A DNA stretch of 38,479 bases from an uncultured Candidatus Saccharibacteria bacterium (GCA_937996675.1 CALKUN010000033.1:1-38479), one strand, 5' to 3'; positions 15,299 to 24,486 are shown, counted from the stretch's first letter. Notes: generated by a model not told the origin, from the letters alone. Numbers and translations are program-made.

Positions 15299-16013
15299 AG
15301 TAGAGCAGCTCAAGTATCATCATTCGTCAACCTTTCAGCTTGAGGTTGAGCGAATGACAGTATCTGCAGGAGAACTCATATGTATAGTTGGCCCAAATGG
15401 AAGTGGCAAAACAACCTTCCTCAATAATCTAAGTGGCATAACGCTCCCGCAGCATGGACGCGTCAGTCTGATGGGAATTCCAATGAGCCCTAACCTAGCG
15501 CTCATCAAGCGTAATCTAGGATACATCCCTGATGATGACAACTGGTTTGTGTCCGAGCTAACGGCTCGTGAATACTTAGTACTCCTTGAAAAAGTCTACG
15601 CCAAGGCTGGATGCTACGTGAACATGCATCGACGCGCAAAACAATTAGCTCAGGCTCTAAAATTCATACTTTGGGACCAGCCACTCATGACGCTCAGTCA
15701 CGGCAATAAGCGAAAGGTGCAAATCATAGCCGGGCTCATGCATCAGCCAAAAGGTATTATTATTGACGAGCTCAGAAATGGCCTTGATCCACTCGCAGTT
15801 ATTGCCGCTGAACACATTATTCTTGAAGAAGTAGAACGCGGAGCGGCGGTTATTACAGCCTCCCACGATCTATGGTGGGCTGAACGATTGGCCCAAAAAA
15901 TCATTCTCCTCAACGAGGGTAAGATTGCCCATGAGCTCATTCCCGACCAGCTACGCAAGAAAGGGAAGTCGGTTGAATCAATATTTATCGAGATGGTGGA
16001 GCAGACAGCATGA
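15288..16013 (+). CDS. ABC transporter ATP-binding protein
   Basis: A 241-residue ATPase. Walker A is GPNGSGKTT (residues ~36-44), the signature is an unusual LSHGNKRKVQI in place of LSGGQ, and Walker B is GIIIDELRNGLDP. The switch histidine lies in ITASHDLWWAERLA. The start is GTG 15288, with AAAGGA 7 bases upstream. It overlaps the protease stop by 11 bases; the longer upstream frame lacks an SD. It pairs with the permease that overlaps it by ATGA and would power export of, or immunity to, the peptide. Confidence 0.9.
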   Translation: MIFEVEQLKYHHSSTFQLEVERMTVSAGELICIVGPNGSGKTTFLNNLSGITLPQHGRVSLMGIPMSPNLALIKRNLGYIPDDDNWFVSELTAREYLVLLEKVYAKAGCYVNMHRRAKQLAQALKFILWDQPLMTLSHGNKRKVQIIAGLMHQPKGIIIDELRNGLDPLAVIAAEHIILEEVERGAAVITASHDLWWAERLAQKIILLNEGKIAHELIPDQLRKKGKSVESIFIEMVEQTA

Positions 16014-17377
16014 CGTCAACTTTATTCTCGGCTGTTATCGTCCATACCTTTGGTCGAAATTCGCTACGCCCGCAGAAAACAGCCTGGCGGCGTCTACTAT
16101 TTGCCATAGGGATCGCTACTGTGCTTGATGTCATCGTCACCGGTAGCCTCAGTACATTGCAATTGCCGTCGGACCTCTTTCAAAGCTGGGTAGCAATCAT
16201 GCTCATTCTCACGATTCAAATTGTAGTTGGGCTTATTATGTTGATTGTCCGAGCTAGTGGCTATGGCCTACACGATGATCAGATAAATGACATACTTAGT
16301 GTGATGCCAGTGTCAGAGTTGAGCCGTTGGGTCATCGCCCTTGTGCCCGGGCTAGTGGTTGTAGGGCTGCTGTACATCGTTACGATTGGACCGCTCATTA
16401 TCATAGCGAGCACTCTTCACTTGCCGTTATATCTCTGTATCTTGAGTATTATCATAGGCACACTCTCAGGCATCGGGCTGGGTACATACCAACCTCACAC
16501 TTCCATAGCTCTAAACTTCTTGCTTATGGCCCTCCTCGTTGCCGCTGAGCTGCAGCTGCTTGAGCGCATCATGACAACTTACCAGATTTACCAAAACCCA
16601 TTTCTTGTTGGTTTCGCAACACTCTTAGTACTCATAGTCATTCCGTTTTATTGGCTGGCTCGTAGCGTGCAGACATGGTCACACGCTCGACAGCGCAAGT
16701 CGACAGCAGTCTATTCTTTTAGTATATTCCCGATCGGTGTAAATACATGGCTGGCGCACAAGGTGACACGGCACCCCAAGATAATCCGTTCTGCGGTTGT
16801 GCTGACCGGAATCAGCAACCTGCTCACATACATGTGGCTTCAATCGAGTAATGGTGGCGATCCAGATATGTCCATAATCATTATTGGATTATCATTTATA
16901 GCTTCACTCGCTACATCGGATATTCGCGGACTCACTCGATCGGAAGCCGCACCTGAAATAATTATGGTCCGAGGTAGTCTGTTCTTTGTGATACAACAGA
17001 TCTGCACAGGATTAATACTCAGCACCATTGTCACAGCACCGATCTGGCTTAGTCTGGTCATATCCCACAGCCATCATCCGACCATGCTTCTAGCAATCCT
17101 AGGTCAATTAGCGCTCGGCAGCACAACCGCACTCCTGACGAGCACACTCTTCGTACCGAGTCAGCAAGATGTTTCAGCTGAATTCTTCAGCGCCACAATT
17201 AGTGCCTGTCTTATTATTGCTTTAGAAAAAATCTCGACATCACTCAAGCTTGCCACAACACTGCAAGCTAAATCCATCATTTGGATTATTACCGCAAATA
17301 TCATTGCGATATGCATCTTCAGTGTCGAGCGGCGACGTAATAACTATTATTGGAAGGGGATCAATACCTATGCATAA
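16010..17377 (+). CDS. ABC transporter membrane subunit
   Basis: A 455-residue integral membrane protein with roughly ten to twelve hydrophobic helices and no soluble domain. It starts with ATG overlapping the ATPase stop (ATGA). It shows no recognisable MacB/FtsX or LolC features and looks like the large hydrophobic permeases of bacteriocin-type exporters. Together with the ATPase it should form the transporter of the operon. Sequence alone does not show whether it exports the peptide or removes it for immunity. Confidence 0.8.
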   Translation: MTSTLFSAVIVHTFGRNSLRPQKTAWRRLLFAIGIATVLDVIVTGSLSTLQLPSDLFQSWVAIMLILTIQIVVGLIMLIVRASGYGLHDDQINDILSVMPVSELSRWVIALVPGLVVVGLLYIVTIGPLIIIASTLHLPLYLCILSIIIGTLSGIGLGTYQPHTSIALNFLLMALLVAAELQLLERIMTTYQIYQNPFLVGFATLLVLIVIPFYWLARSVQTWSHARQRKSTAVYSFSIFPIGVNTWLAHKVTRHPKIIRSAVVLTGISNLLTYMWLQSSNGGDPDMSIIIIGLSFIASLATSDIRGLTRSEAAPEIIMVRGSLFFVIQQICTGLILSTIVTAPIWLSLVISHSHHPTMLLAILGQLALGSTTALLTSTLFVPSQQDVSAEFFSATISACLIIALEKISTSLKLATTLQAKSIIWIITANIIAICIFSVERRRNNYYWKGINTYA

Positions 17378-17687
17378 CAATTCAACTGCGCAAAAGAGCA
17401 TTGGACAATGGCTCGCTGCAGTATTTTCTGGTGGAGCCGCGTTGTTTTTCATCATATTTCTTGCACAAGCTTCGAGCCTATCGAGTACGACCGAAACAAC
17501 AAAACGCATAGTCGGACTTGGGCCGCTTCATTTTCTGCAGATTACGAAAAGCATCGATGGAGCTGGGACAAGTGCAAGCTTTGAATTCTTGCCAGGAATA
17601 ATCGGGTACATTATTGTCTTAGCGCTCCTCACCGGTGCTGGAGTTTGGTACAGCCTACGTCGCACCCAGACTGTTTCTGCAGAATAA
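17370..17687 (+). CDS. Small two-helix membrane protein closing the peptide operon
   Basis: A 105-residue protein with hydrophobic segments near residues 14-34 (WLAAVFSGGAALFFIIFLAQ) and 75-95 (PGIIGYIIVLALLTGAGVWY). Between them lies an extracytoplasmic loop of about 40 residues. The start is ATG 17370 because GAAGGGG precedes it; it overlaps the permease end by 8 bases. In bacteriocin-type operons such a gene is often an immunity or accessory transporter subunit; here that is inference from position. Confidence 0.65.
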   Translation: MHNNSTAQKSIGQWLAAVFSGGAALFFIIFLAQASSLSSTTETTKRIVGLGPLHFLQITKSIDGAGTSASFEFLPGIIGYIIVLALLTGAGVWYSLRRTQTVSAE

Positions 17688-17703
17688 ATCACACAGAGCT
17701 TGA

Positions 17704-17709
17704 TATACT
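17704..17709 (+). promoter_or_regulatory. -10 box of a leaderless-type promoter
   Basis: TATACT ends 6 bases before ATG 17716. The GAGGA next to the ATG is too close to act as an SD. Confidence 0.5.
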
Positions 17710-17715
17710 AGAGGA

Positions 17716-18534
17716 ATGAGCATTCCCGAAAAGTTCCATCGCTGGCTACGCATACCGTACACACTCCACATCGAACGTCGCGGGAAGCGGGGACCACTCG
17801 TGATTTTCCTCCACGGGCTCGCATCCCGCGGAGATATCTGGGACGAGACTGCTGCTGAGTTGATGCGCAGTTATCGCTGTGTGCAAGTCGATCTCCTCGG
17901 GCATGGAGCCAGCCCTAAGCCGACCAAGCTCCTGTATGACACGGCCGATCACGAGCGTAGCCTCGCCTGGACACTCTTCTGGCGAGGGCTGTGGGGTAAG
18001 AAGATATTTGTGACCCACTCAATGGGTGGACTCGTCGCACTCCGGTACGCGTCGCTGCATCCTAGGAGCGTCAAACGAATGGTGCTAGTCGGACTCCCAG
18101 TCTATCGTCGGGCCGAGGCAAAGGACGAAGCTCGCAAGTTTGAGGCTACGCTCGACAAGGGTTTTCTCGTGTTCTATCGAGCCATGCGCGCCTTGCCGAA
18201 GTCTGCAGCTATTCGCTCGGCAAAGGCGCTCATGCGTGCCTTGCCGCGTCTCGTCGGATCTACCTATCTGGATGAAGAGACCTGGTACCCAGCCGTATCA
18301 TCACTGGCGCACACTATCGAGCTCCAGACTGCCCTGGCCGACCTCGACAAGATACCAGGTGACCTTAAGATCACACTCATTTATGGTCGCCTCGACCAGC
18401 TCGTCTTGTCTCGCAACCTCAAGCTCGTCAAAAAGAACCACCCCAGTACAAAGCTCGTACCAATCGTCACATATCACGAGATCAGTCCCAAGACTGTACG
18501 GCCTATCGTGCGAGCTGTGAAGCAACACTTCTGA
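17716..18534 (+). CDS. Alpha/beta hydrolase
   Basis: A 272-residue alpha/beta hydrolase. The oxyanion segment is FLHGLASRGDIW (residues ~34-45) and the nucleophile elbow is THSMGGLVALRYA. The acid is probably the Asp in YGRLDQLV and the histidine that of VTYHEI near the end. It has no signal peptide, so it should be cytosolic. The substrate class (ester, lactone, lipid) cannot be decided. It is transcribed from its own leaderless-type promoter. Confidence 0.85.
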   Translation: MSIPEKFHRWLRIPYTLHIERRGKRGPLVIFLHGLASRGDIWDETAAELMRSYRCVQVDLLGHGASPKPTKLLYDTADHERSLAWTLFWRGLWGKKIFVTHSMGGLVALRYASLHPRSVKRMVLVGLPVYRRAEAKDEARKFEATLDKGFLVFYRAMRALPKSAAIRSAKALMRALPRLVGSTYLDEETWYPAVSSLAHTIELQTALADLDKIPGDLKITLIYGRLDQLVLSRNLKLVKKNHPSTKLVPIVTYHEISPKTVRPIVRAVKQHF

Positions 18535-18541
18535 ATAAAAA

Positions 18542-18568
18542 CACGGCCTAGCCAGTGACTAGACCGTG
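18542..18568. terminator. Hairpin between convergent genes
   Basis: CACGG-C-CTAG pairs with CTAG-A-CCGTG around a 7-nt loop. On the minus strand it is followed by a T-run, so it best serves the minus-strand gene, whose stop lies inside the stem. Confidence 0.6.
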
Positions 18569-18946
18569 AAACGGTGGAATGGGACGAAGGTGAGTAGGGA
18601 CTCGGTGAAAGATACTCTGGCTGTACTGCAGTGTCGCGTAGTAGGCCTGAGCGACAATCACGAAGTGAGCCTGTTCCTCTGTTAATGCTTGGAGCTGAGG
18701 AAAATCCTTTGCGAGGCCCGCAAAGCTCCCGCGGTACTCCTGCAGGTAGAAATCATTGTGCCGACGGATACGACGCTCCAGCTGCCAGCGCCAAATCACT
18801 AACTGCCGCGAGTGAATCATGCGTCGGGTCGAGATATCTTCCGCTAGCCGGCGTCGCAGTATGACCAGCCCGCTGGCCGGAGAGTTCAGAGCGAAGTCGA
18901 TCTCGCCATAGGTGGCGTTGATGCCCAGTAAGAAGTGGGGATCCAT
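18548..18946 (-). CDS. Hypothetical protein, Arg/His-rich
   Basis: A 132-residue unrecognised protein. ATG 18946 is chosen because AGGAGG lies just upstream; the next upstream ATG (18979) has none. It begins MDPHFLLGINATYGEIDFAL, continues with two basic helices (RRLAEDISTRRMIHSRQLVIWRWQLERRIRRHNDFYLQ) and ends in an aromatic helix (EQAHFVIVAQAYYATLQYSQ). It has no membrane segment. The basic helices suggest nucleic-acid or membrane-surface contact, which is speculation. Confidence 0.55.
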   Translation of the reverse strand: MDPHFLLGINATYGEIDFALNSPASGLVILRRRLAEDISTRRMIHSRQLVIWRWQLERRIRRHNDFYLQEYRGSFAGLAKDFPQLQALTEEQAHFVIVAQAYYATLQYSQSIFHRVPTHLRPIPPFHGLVTG

Positions 18947-19041
18947 GGTCCTCCTGGTACAAGGCAGACTTTCTGCCATAGTGAAACTACTATAGACGCT
19001 CTACGCGCACTTTCATAGCAAAATACTCCTCGAGTACATGC

Positions 19042-19047
19042 TAAAAT
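19042..19047 (+). promoter_or_regulatory. Extended -10 upstream of the P-type ATPase
   Basis: TGCTAAAAT gives an extended -10 (TGN plus TAAAAT). It ends 6 bases before an ATG at 19054 that is out of frame with the ATPase. Confidence 0.5.
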
Positions 19048-19094
19048 AGCCGTATGCATATTCAGGGATATCGACCGACGAGCTACTCACCAAT

Positions 19095-21428
19095 GTGGAG
19101 TCGGGCGTGAGCGTCCTGAAACCTACTACGGCTGCCAAGCAACTGCGCATCGATATACGGCGCATCATTCGACGCCATGGGCTCAGTATCGTCAACCTCG
19201 TCATCGGTACAATCATAGCTCTGCTGTTATTTTTCGGTGAAGGTCGAGACGCACTCTTCCTCTCTAGTGTCCTCACAATTAATATTTGTGTCGGCATTGC
19301 CCAAGAAGTACGCGCACGCCTGACGCTCGAGAAACTGCGCGACAAAGTCGCCGGCAAGGTACGGGTGGTGGCGCACGATACAACTATTGCTGAAGTGACA
19401 CTCGACAAGGTAGAGCCAGGCATGCTGATCGAGCTACGGCGAGGCGATCTCAGTCCTGTCGATGGCGTCGTGGAACAATCCATCGGCCTTGAAGTCAGTG
19501 AAGCCTTTCTCACCGGCGAGTCTATTCCGCTAGCAAAGGCGAAACAGGCTAATATCCTAGCCGGAAGTTGGGTGACGGCTGGCCGGGGACAGATCCGCGT
19601 AGAGCAAGTGGGGGAATCTACTCGAAACGGCTCACTCATGCAGATCGCACGCAAGTACCGCGTCAAACAAACGCCGATCGAGCGGGCGATCGCCTGGATG
19701 ATTAGTATCCTAACCTATACATTGCTTTTCTCAGTCATCGCGCTCTCTGCCAGCCAAGGGTGGGGAATTGGCTCCAGTCCAACCGACTCCAGCCCGGCGG
19801 CGCTTGTCGTACAGATCGCTGCGCTCACCGCCACGATCGTGCCAGAGGGTCTCGTGCTGGCCGTTACGATTCTCTTCGCCTACGGCGCTGTCCAGCTGAT
19901 GAAACGTCGACTCGTCGTCCAGCGACTGTCGGCCATCGAGATGATGGCGCGCATCCAGATACTGTGCCTCGACAAGACCGGTACGCTGACCGAAGGATTT
20001 CTGTCCTTTCAGACGATCCTAGCTGCGCCTAAGCAAGATCTGAAATCCGTGAAGGGCATACTAGCTAGCTATCTCATAGCGACTGAGCCAGAGGGTGAGC
20101 TGGCTGCTGCCACACCATTTGCCACCCGTGCAGATCCAGCAGAAGTCATCAAAGCTTTTTCGAGCCACAGTGGCTACGGATCAATCCGAAGGGGCAAGGA
20201 CACCTACCATATCGGTACACCAGAATCCATCATGGACAAACTATCCGACCATGATAATACCTGGCTCACGACACAGACTGACACCATGACGGCGCAGGGG
20301 GAGCGTATTCTCGCCATCGCCAGCACGTCTGGGTCAAAGCCCAAGATTCTCGGTGTGGTCAGCTATGCTCAGCCGCTCAAGAAAAATGCGCGACCAGTAC
20401 TTGATTTCTTCCGGGAACGATCAGTTGATATCAAGATTTTCTCCGGTGATCACCCGAAGACTGTCCGCAGTATCGCACTTGCCCTTGATCTACCCAAAGC
20501 GAGAACCGTCATAAGCGGAGAGGACATCAAGAAGCTTCCAAAGGCAAAACTACGAGCCATCGTACACGAAAATAACTATTTTGCCCGGGTCAGTCCAGAG
20601 CAGAAGGCCGAGCTCATCAAGCTGTGTCGCGAAAAAGGCATCGTGGGGATGGTGGGAGATGGCGCAAACGACGCGCTGGCCATCAAGGCATCGGATGTCG
20701 GGCTCAGTATGTTTGCATCTGCCGAAGTCACTCGATCGTTAGCCGATATCGTCATGCTCGACAATGACTTTGACCAATTTCCACGAGCCGTAAAGCTGGC
20801 CGATGCTGCCATCACGACCATTGAGCTGATTGGCTGCCTGTTCCTTAACAAGGTCACGATCGGCCTCGTCCTCATCGTCACTTCGCTGATCGCACACCAG
20901 CCCTATCCACTCACGCCGCGCAATATTACGGTACTCAACTACTTCATCATCGGTGTACCGATCCTGCTCTGGACCTACTATCCACGACTCCGCCAGCGCA
21001 GCCCGCACGAAGCCGGCTTTCTTACGCGCATCCTGCCCTTCGTACTGGCCAGCGGTATCATAGCCAGCATCATTACCATCATTGGCTACATCCTAGCGCA
21101 ACAAGGCGGACAGGACCTGCAGATGACGACCTTTGTAATCGTACTCGTACTCGGAATGGGGATGCTCATTACTGCTCCCCGAGCCATGGGTGTATCGACA
21201 TCACCACACTACTTGCGTCGAGTCGCGGGTGTGGCGGTAGCCTCGGCACTCATTCTCTTCGCCCTGATGAACTGGGAGATGGGTCGAGTGTTCTTTGGGC
21301 TCGATGAGCTCCAGGCTGGCTGGCTCTTCCTGGGGGCTGGGCTGGGCTTTATCGGACTTGGGTTACAATTTCTCAGTCTGCGGCCACATTGGATCGATCG
21401 ATTCCGCAGACTTATCGACCGTCACTAA
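19095..21428 (+). CDS. Cation-transporting P-type ATPase (CtpE-like), 5' end uncertain
   Basis: A 777-residue P-type ATPase. LTGES (139-143) is the actuator motif, VPEGL (249-253) lies in helix M4, DKTGTL (D293) is the phosphorylation site, and GDGANDALAIKASDVG is the hinge. The VPEGL motif and overall layout suggest the CtpE/calcium-type group rather than heavy-metal P1B pumps; no N-terminal metal-binding domain is present. The annotated GTG start lacks an SD. In-frame codons just upstream read GISTDELLTNVESGV, which looks like the family's true N-terminus but has no start codon. A one-base shift would join it to the leaderless ATG at 19054. Confidence 0.9.
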   Translation: MESGVSVLKPTTAAKQLRIDIRRIIRRHGLSIVNLVIGTIIALLLFFGEGRDALFLSSVLTINICVGIAQEVRARLTLEKLRDKVAGKVRVVAHDTTIAEVTLDKVEPGMLIELRRGDLSPVDGVVEQSIGLEVSEAFLTGESIPLAKAKQANILAGSWVTAGRGQIRVEQVGESTRNGSLMQIARKYRVKQTPIERAIAWMISILTYTLLFSVIALSASQGWGIGSSPTDSSPAALVVQIAALTATIVPEGLVLAVTILFAYGAVQLMKRRLVVQRLSAIEMMARIQILCLDKTGTLTEGFLSFQTILAAPKQDLKSVKGILASYLIATEPEGELAAATPFATRADPAEVIKAFSSHSGYGSIRRGKDTYHIGTPESIMDKLSDHDNTWLTTQTDTMTAQGERILAIASTSGSKPKILGVVSYAQPLKKNARPVLDFFRERSVDIKIFSGDHPKTVRSIALALDLPKARTVISGEDIKKLPKAKLRAIVHENNYFARVSPEQKAELIKLCREKGIVGMVGDGANDALAIKASDVGLSMFASAEVTRSLADIVMLDNDFDQFPRAVKLADAAITTIELIGCLFLNKVTIGLVLIVTSLIAHQPYPLTPRNITVLNYFIIGVPILLWTYYPRLRQRSPHEAGFLTRILPFVLASGIIASIITIIGYILAQQGGQDLQMTTFVIVLVLGMGMLITAPRAMGVSTSPHYLRRVAGVAVASALILFALMNWEMGRVFFGLDELQAGWLFLGAGLGFIGLGLQFLSLRPHWIDRFRRLIDRH

Positions 21429-21448
21429 GGTACAATACCAGTACTACT

Positions 21449-22423
21449 ATGAAGTTCTTGCGATTCTTTACTCAGCTCCTCCTGGCTGCCTCACTCACTA
21501 CCCTCATTGTGAGCTATTCACTCCTCCAGCTCGTCGCTACTGGCACCGGTATGAGTGATACGCTCAATAAAAGCGGGATCTACGATATGGTCGCAGCTGA
21601 AGCCCGGAAGGGACTTGGTTCGTCACCAAAAGTACCAGCTAAGTACCAGGAACTCTTCACGACCAGCCTCAACAAAGCTATTGATACCGCGCAGATCGAA
21701 GCCATGCTCAAGCCTGCTATCGTCGATATTGCGGCCTGGCTCAATCAGCCCGACGACACGCCACCGCCAGATGTCGTAATTGTGATCAAGCCTGCAAAAG
21801 ATGCGCTCATCAAAGAACTCAGCGACGGGGGACTGAGTGGCTTAGAGCTCACTGCGCTGCAGATGCAACTCAGCCAGCAAGTGCCTGATCAGCTGCGTCT
21901 ATCCAGCCTAGGCGACCTACTCGGTGAGTCAGACAGTGGTGATGCTTCGGGAGCGAATTCAAACACAGCCAAGCCGCAAACCACCACGAGTCAAAGCGAT
22001 GCCGTAGTCGAAGGCCTCAAGAACCTGAAATCCGGCGTGTCAGCCCTCCGGCTCGCATTCATGATTAGTATCGGCGCAACCGCGTTATTCAGCCTTCTCG
22101 TTATTCTCATGAGCCGCAAGTTGGGTCGATCGGCCTTCAAGGCGGTATCGATGAGCTACCTGTCCGAAGGCGGCCTCTGGCTAGCTCTTGGACTTATTGT
22201 ACCGGCTGTATTCCACCCAGCCACAGATGCTGTCACAGAGTCAACTATCGCCATGCACTTGGCTCCTGTCTTTATAGCCCGCGTACTCAGTGCCTCACTT
22301 CTCCCAGCCGGTATCATCGTACTCATTGGCGCGATTGGGCTCGCCATTACGCTCCTGCGTCGCCCGAAGACCCCCGCAGCTACAGCACCAGTCCAGCCTC
22401 TCGCTGCACCACCTCGTCGCTAG
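21449..22423 (+). CDS. Membrane protein of unknown function
   Basis: A 324-residue protein. An N-terminal hydrophobic segment (residues ~9-30) is followed by an extracytoplasmic-looking domain of ~180 residues, then three helices near residues 205-315 and a Pro/Ala-rich tail. The layout (one helix, a soluble loop, a helical bundle) recalls small surface or sensing membrane proteins, but no family is recognised. ATG 21449 follows TACAAT at a short distance without an SD. It is convergent with the carotenoid fusion gene, which overlaps its stop. Confidence 0.7.
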   Translation: MKFLRFFTQLLLAASLTTLIVSYSLLQLVATGTGMSDTLNKSGIYDMVAAEARKGLGSSPKVPAKYQELFTTSLNKAIDTAQIEAMLKPAIVDIAAWLNQPDDTPPPDVVIVIKPAKDALIKELSDGGLSGLELTALQMQLSQQVPDQLRLSSLGDLLGESDSGDASGANSNTAKPQTTTSQSDAVVEGLKNLKSGVSALRLAFMISIGATALFSLLVILMSRKLGRSAFKAVSMSYLSEGGLWLALGLIVPAVFHPATDAVTESTIAMHLAPVFIARVLSASLLPAGIIVLIGAIGLAITLLRRPKTPAATAPVQPLAAPPRR

Positions 22424-24486
22424 ACGACGAGCTCAGTACGTGTCTGCCACCGAGGTTTGAAGAGCTCGTAATGAAGCATAGAAGCGATCAGGACACCCAT
22501 AATAAATACATTCGTAAACGGTGCCAGTATCTGAGCGGGCAAGTTCTGACGCGTTTCGAGGGCTACGATCCAACGAGTAATAAGGTGAGCTACGATCACG
22601 ATGACCGCGAGTAGCGCGTGAATGTTCTGGCCGCTTAAGATATCCCAGATCAAGATTAGCGACGGGAGAGTAAAAACAAACAAGCCTCCCAACGTCAGGA
22701 ACCAAACAATCGGGAAGTGATAGTTCAGGGCCGGATAGTAACGCTGTATATCGTCTTCGAGGATAGCTTGGATACCCTGGTGATTTTGTGAGGTCGCAAG
22801 GTCACTGGCTCGGTAGAGTTGAGCCTTGAGCCCGAGGTTACGAGCTCGACGGAAGAGCTCCTGATCTTCCAGAGGACTGGCTCGAACCTCTGAGAAACCG
22901 CCAATCTCACGAATAGGATGCACCGCAAAGGCCGTAATGCCACCTTGAGCAGATGAGCGTTCGGGGGCATGAGCCTGCAAGTATGCAGCCGGGTAGGCCG
23001 ATAGCAGGAGGTATTGATTGTGACTCAAGATCGTCTTCTGAGCCAGTGATTTGTTTTGGTCTGACGGCAGAAGCGAGAGGAAGTGGACGTGCTTTTCTTC
23101 CATGAGTGAAGCAATCTGCGCCAGGGCGTTTGGCAGCAATACAGTGTCAGCCGAGACGAGTACAGCATATTCGCCAGTGGCTTTTTTGAGGAGCTGATCG
23201 CTAGCCCAAGCATTCACACTCCAACCAGCCTCGATAGGCGCAATACTCACTCGCTTGAAGCGCTTATCAGAGTACGAGTCGGCGATACTGACAGTATTGT
23301 CGTCCGAGCCCAAGTCAGTCAGGAGAATCTCAAAGTCTGGATAGTCCTGGCCAAGCGAAGCCAAGATGGTGCTAGCGATATTGTCAGCTTGGTTGTAGCT
23401 ATGGATCAAGATACTCATACGAGGCCACTCCTCGAGCCGCTTGGTGGTCGGGCGGCGAAAAGCCGTCAGATTGTATCCAATGAGTGCAAATTGCAAGATG
23501 CTAAAGCACAGGCAGAAGAGGAGGATATTGTCGATGCGGGATGGGCCGAGCTGGAGAGGGTCAAACACATACAGGAGGAGCTGGGTGAGCCAGAAACCGA
23601 CGAAGCCGTTCAGCCACAGAAAGTTGGTCCAAGCCCGCCGGAACAGCTTGGACTGAGCATCGGAGGTGTACTTGAGGAAGAAGGCTGCGTTGAGCACATA
23701 GGGCAGTAAGAGAAATGCGGCCGCCAAAGACACCGGCCAGGCTATCAGTGCCGTGAGGATACAGCTCAACACATACAGCACAAATGAGAAGCGGAGCGTT
23801 TTTCGGGCACCCCACATCGTAGCAATAGATCGGATCTTACCAGCTCGGTCAGGCTTGATGTCCTGAATCGCCCCCAGCGCATGACTAGCCATGCCCCATG
23901 CGAAGAAAGCCACTGCAACCATCCAGGCGACCTCACCCTTGGGGCTCACGAGCCAGCCAAATACTGCCGGCCCAACAAAATGGCAGGCTGAATTGATCGA
24001 GTCTAGGATCGGAATCTCCTTAAAGCGCAAACCTTTAACAGAATACGACAGCGCAAGGGCGATTAATGCACCAAGGGTCCAGCGCCCCACTACTGACGTG
24101 AGCGGCCATAAGGCACCCAAGCTAATGATGAGGATGAGGATGATCGCTATCCAGAACATCCGCCGACGATCTGGAGCCACCAAGCTACCCTCGAGGCCAC
24201 CCTTGCGAGGGTTTTTGATATCCGACTCATAGTCGAAAATGTCATTTACTCCATACATGAGCAGATTGTAGGGAAGAAGGAAGAATATTGTACTCAGTAT
24301 AAAGAAAGCATTGATTTGGCCGCCACTCGTTAGGAAAGCAGCCATAAATGGAATGGCAGTATTCGCCCAGCTGACTGGACGACTAGCGGCGAGTATTTCG
24401 CGTACGACGTCGAGGGCGCTGTGACTTGGTGTGTCTACGTGGCGGTGGCGTTTTGGCGGGTGTGGCGATGTGTTGAGTTGATTCAT
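22420..24486 (-). CDS. Fusion: UbiA-type lycopene-elongase-like prenyltransferase plus GT2 glycosyltransferase
   Basis: A 688-residue two-enzyme protein. Residues ~25-310 are a UbiA-fold prenyltransferase with NDIFDYESD (81-89) and a second Asp motif QDIKPD (208-213). Both are needed for Mg-diphosphate binding, and the region resembles CrtEb/LyeJ lycopene elongases. Residues ~355-610 are a family 2 glycosyltransferase: SILIHSYNQADNI at its start, SADT (D447) as the DxD-like site and PLEDQELFRRAR for the catalytic acid. Two or three C-terminal membrane helices follow. ATG 24486 overlaps the end of crtYd. Together they could prenylate and glycosylate a carotenoid, like separate CrtEb and CrtX. 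Product identity is inference. Confidence 0.85.
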   Translation of the reverse strand: MNQLNTSPHPPKRHRHVDTPSHSALDVVREILAASRPVSWANTAIPFMAAFLTSGGQINAFFILSTIFFLLPYNLLMYGVNDIFDYESDIKNPRKGGLEGSLVAPDRRRMFWIAIILILIISLGALWPLTSVVGRWTLGALIALALSYSVKGLRFKEIPILDSINSACHFVGPAVFGWLVSPKGEVAWMVAVAFFAWGMASHALGAIQDIKPDRAGKIRSIATMWGARKTLRFSFVLYVLSCILTALIAWPVSLAAAFLLLPYVLNAAFFLKYTSDAQSKLFRRAWTNFLWLNGFVGFWLTQLLLYVFDPLQLGPSRIDNILLFCLCFSILQFALIGYNLTAFRRPTTKRLEEWPRMSILIHSYNQADNIASTILASLGQDYPDFEILLTDLGSDDNTVSIADSYSDKRFKRVSIAPIEAGWSVNAWASDQLLKKATGEYAVLVSADTVLLPNALAQIASLMEEKHVHFLSLLPSDQNKSLAQKTILSHNQYLLLSAYPAAYLQAHAPERSSAQGGITAFAVHPIREIGGFSEVRASPLEDQELFRRARNLGLKAQLYRASDLATSQNHQGIQAILEDDIQRYYPALNYHFPIVWFLTLGGLFVFTLPSLILIWDILSGQNIHALLAVIVIVAHLITRWIVALETRQNLPAQILAPFTNVFIMGVLIASMLHYELFKPRWQTRTELVV

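Noticed and set aside
14258..17687. Radical SAM enzyme expected for a true epipeptide (Yyd) locus
   Set aside because: No CxxxCxxC protein lies in or beside the operon, so it was not called an epipeptide cluster.
19013..19666. 217-codon minus-strand frame over the 5' part of the P-type ATPase
   Set aside because: The plus-strand frame carries conserved ATPase motifs; the antisense product is Ser/Arg-rich and unrecognisable.
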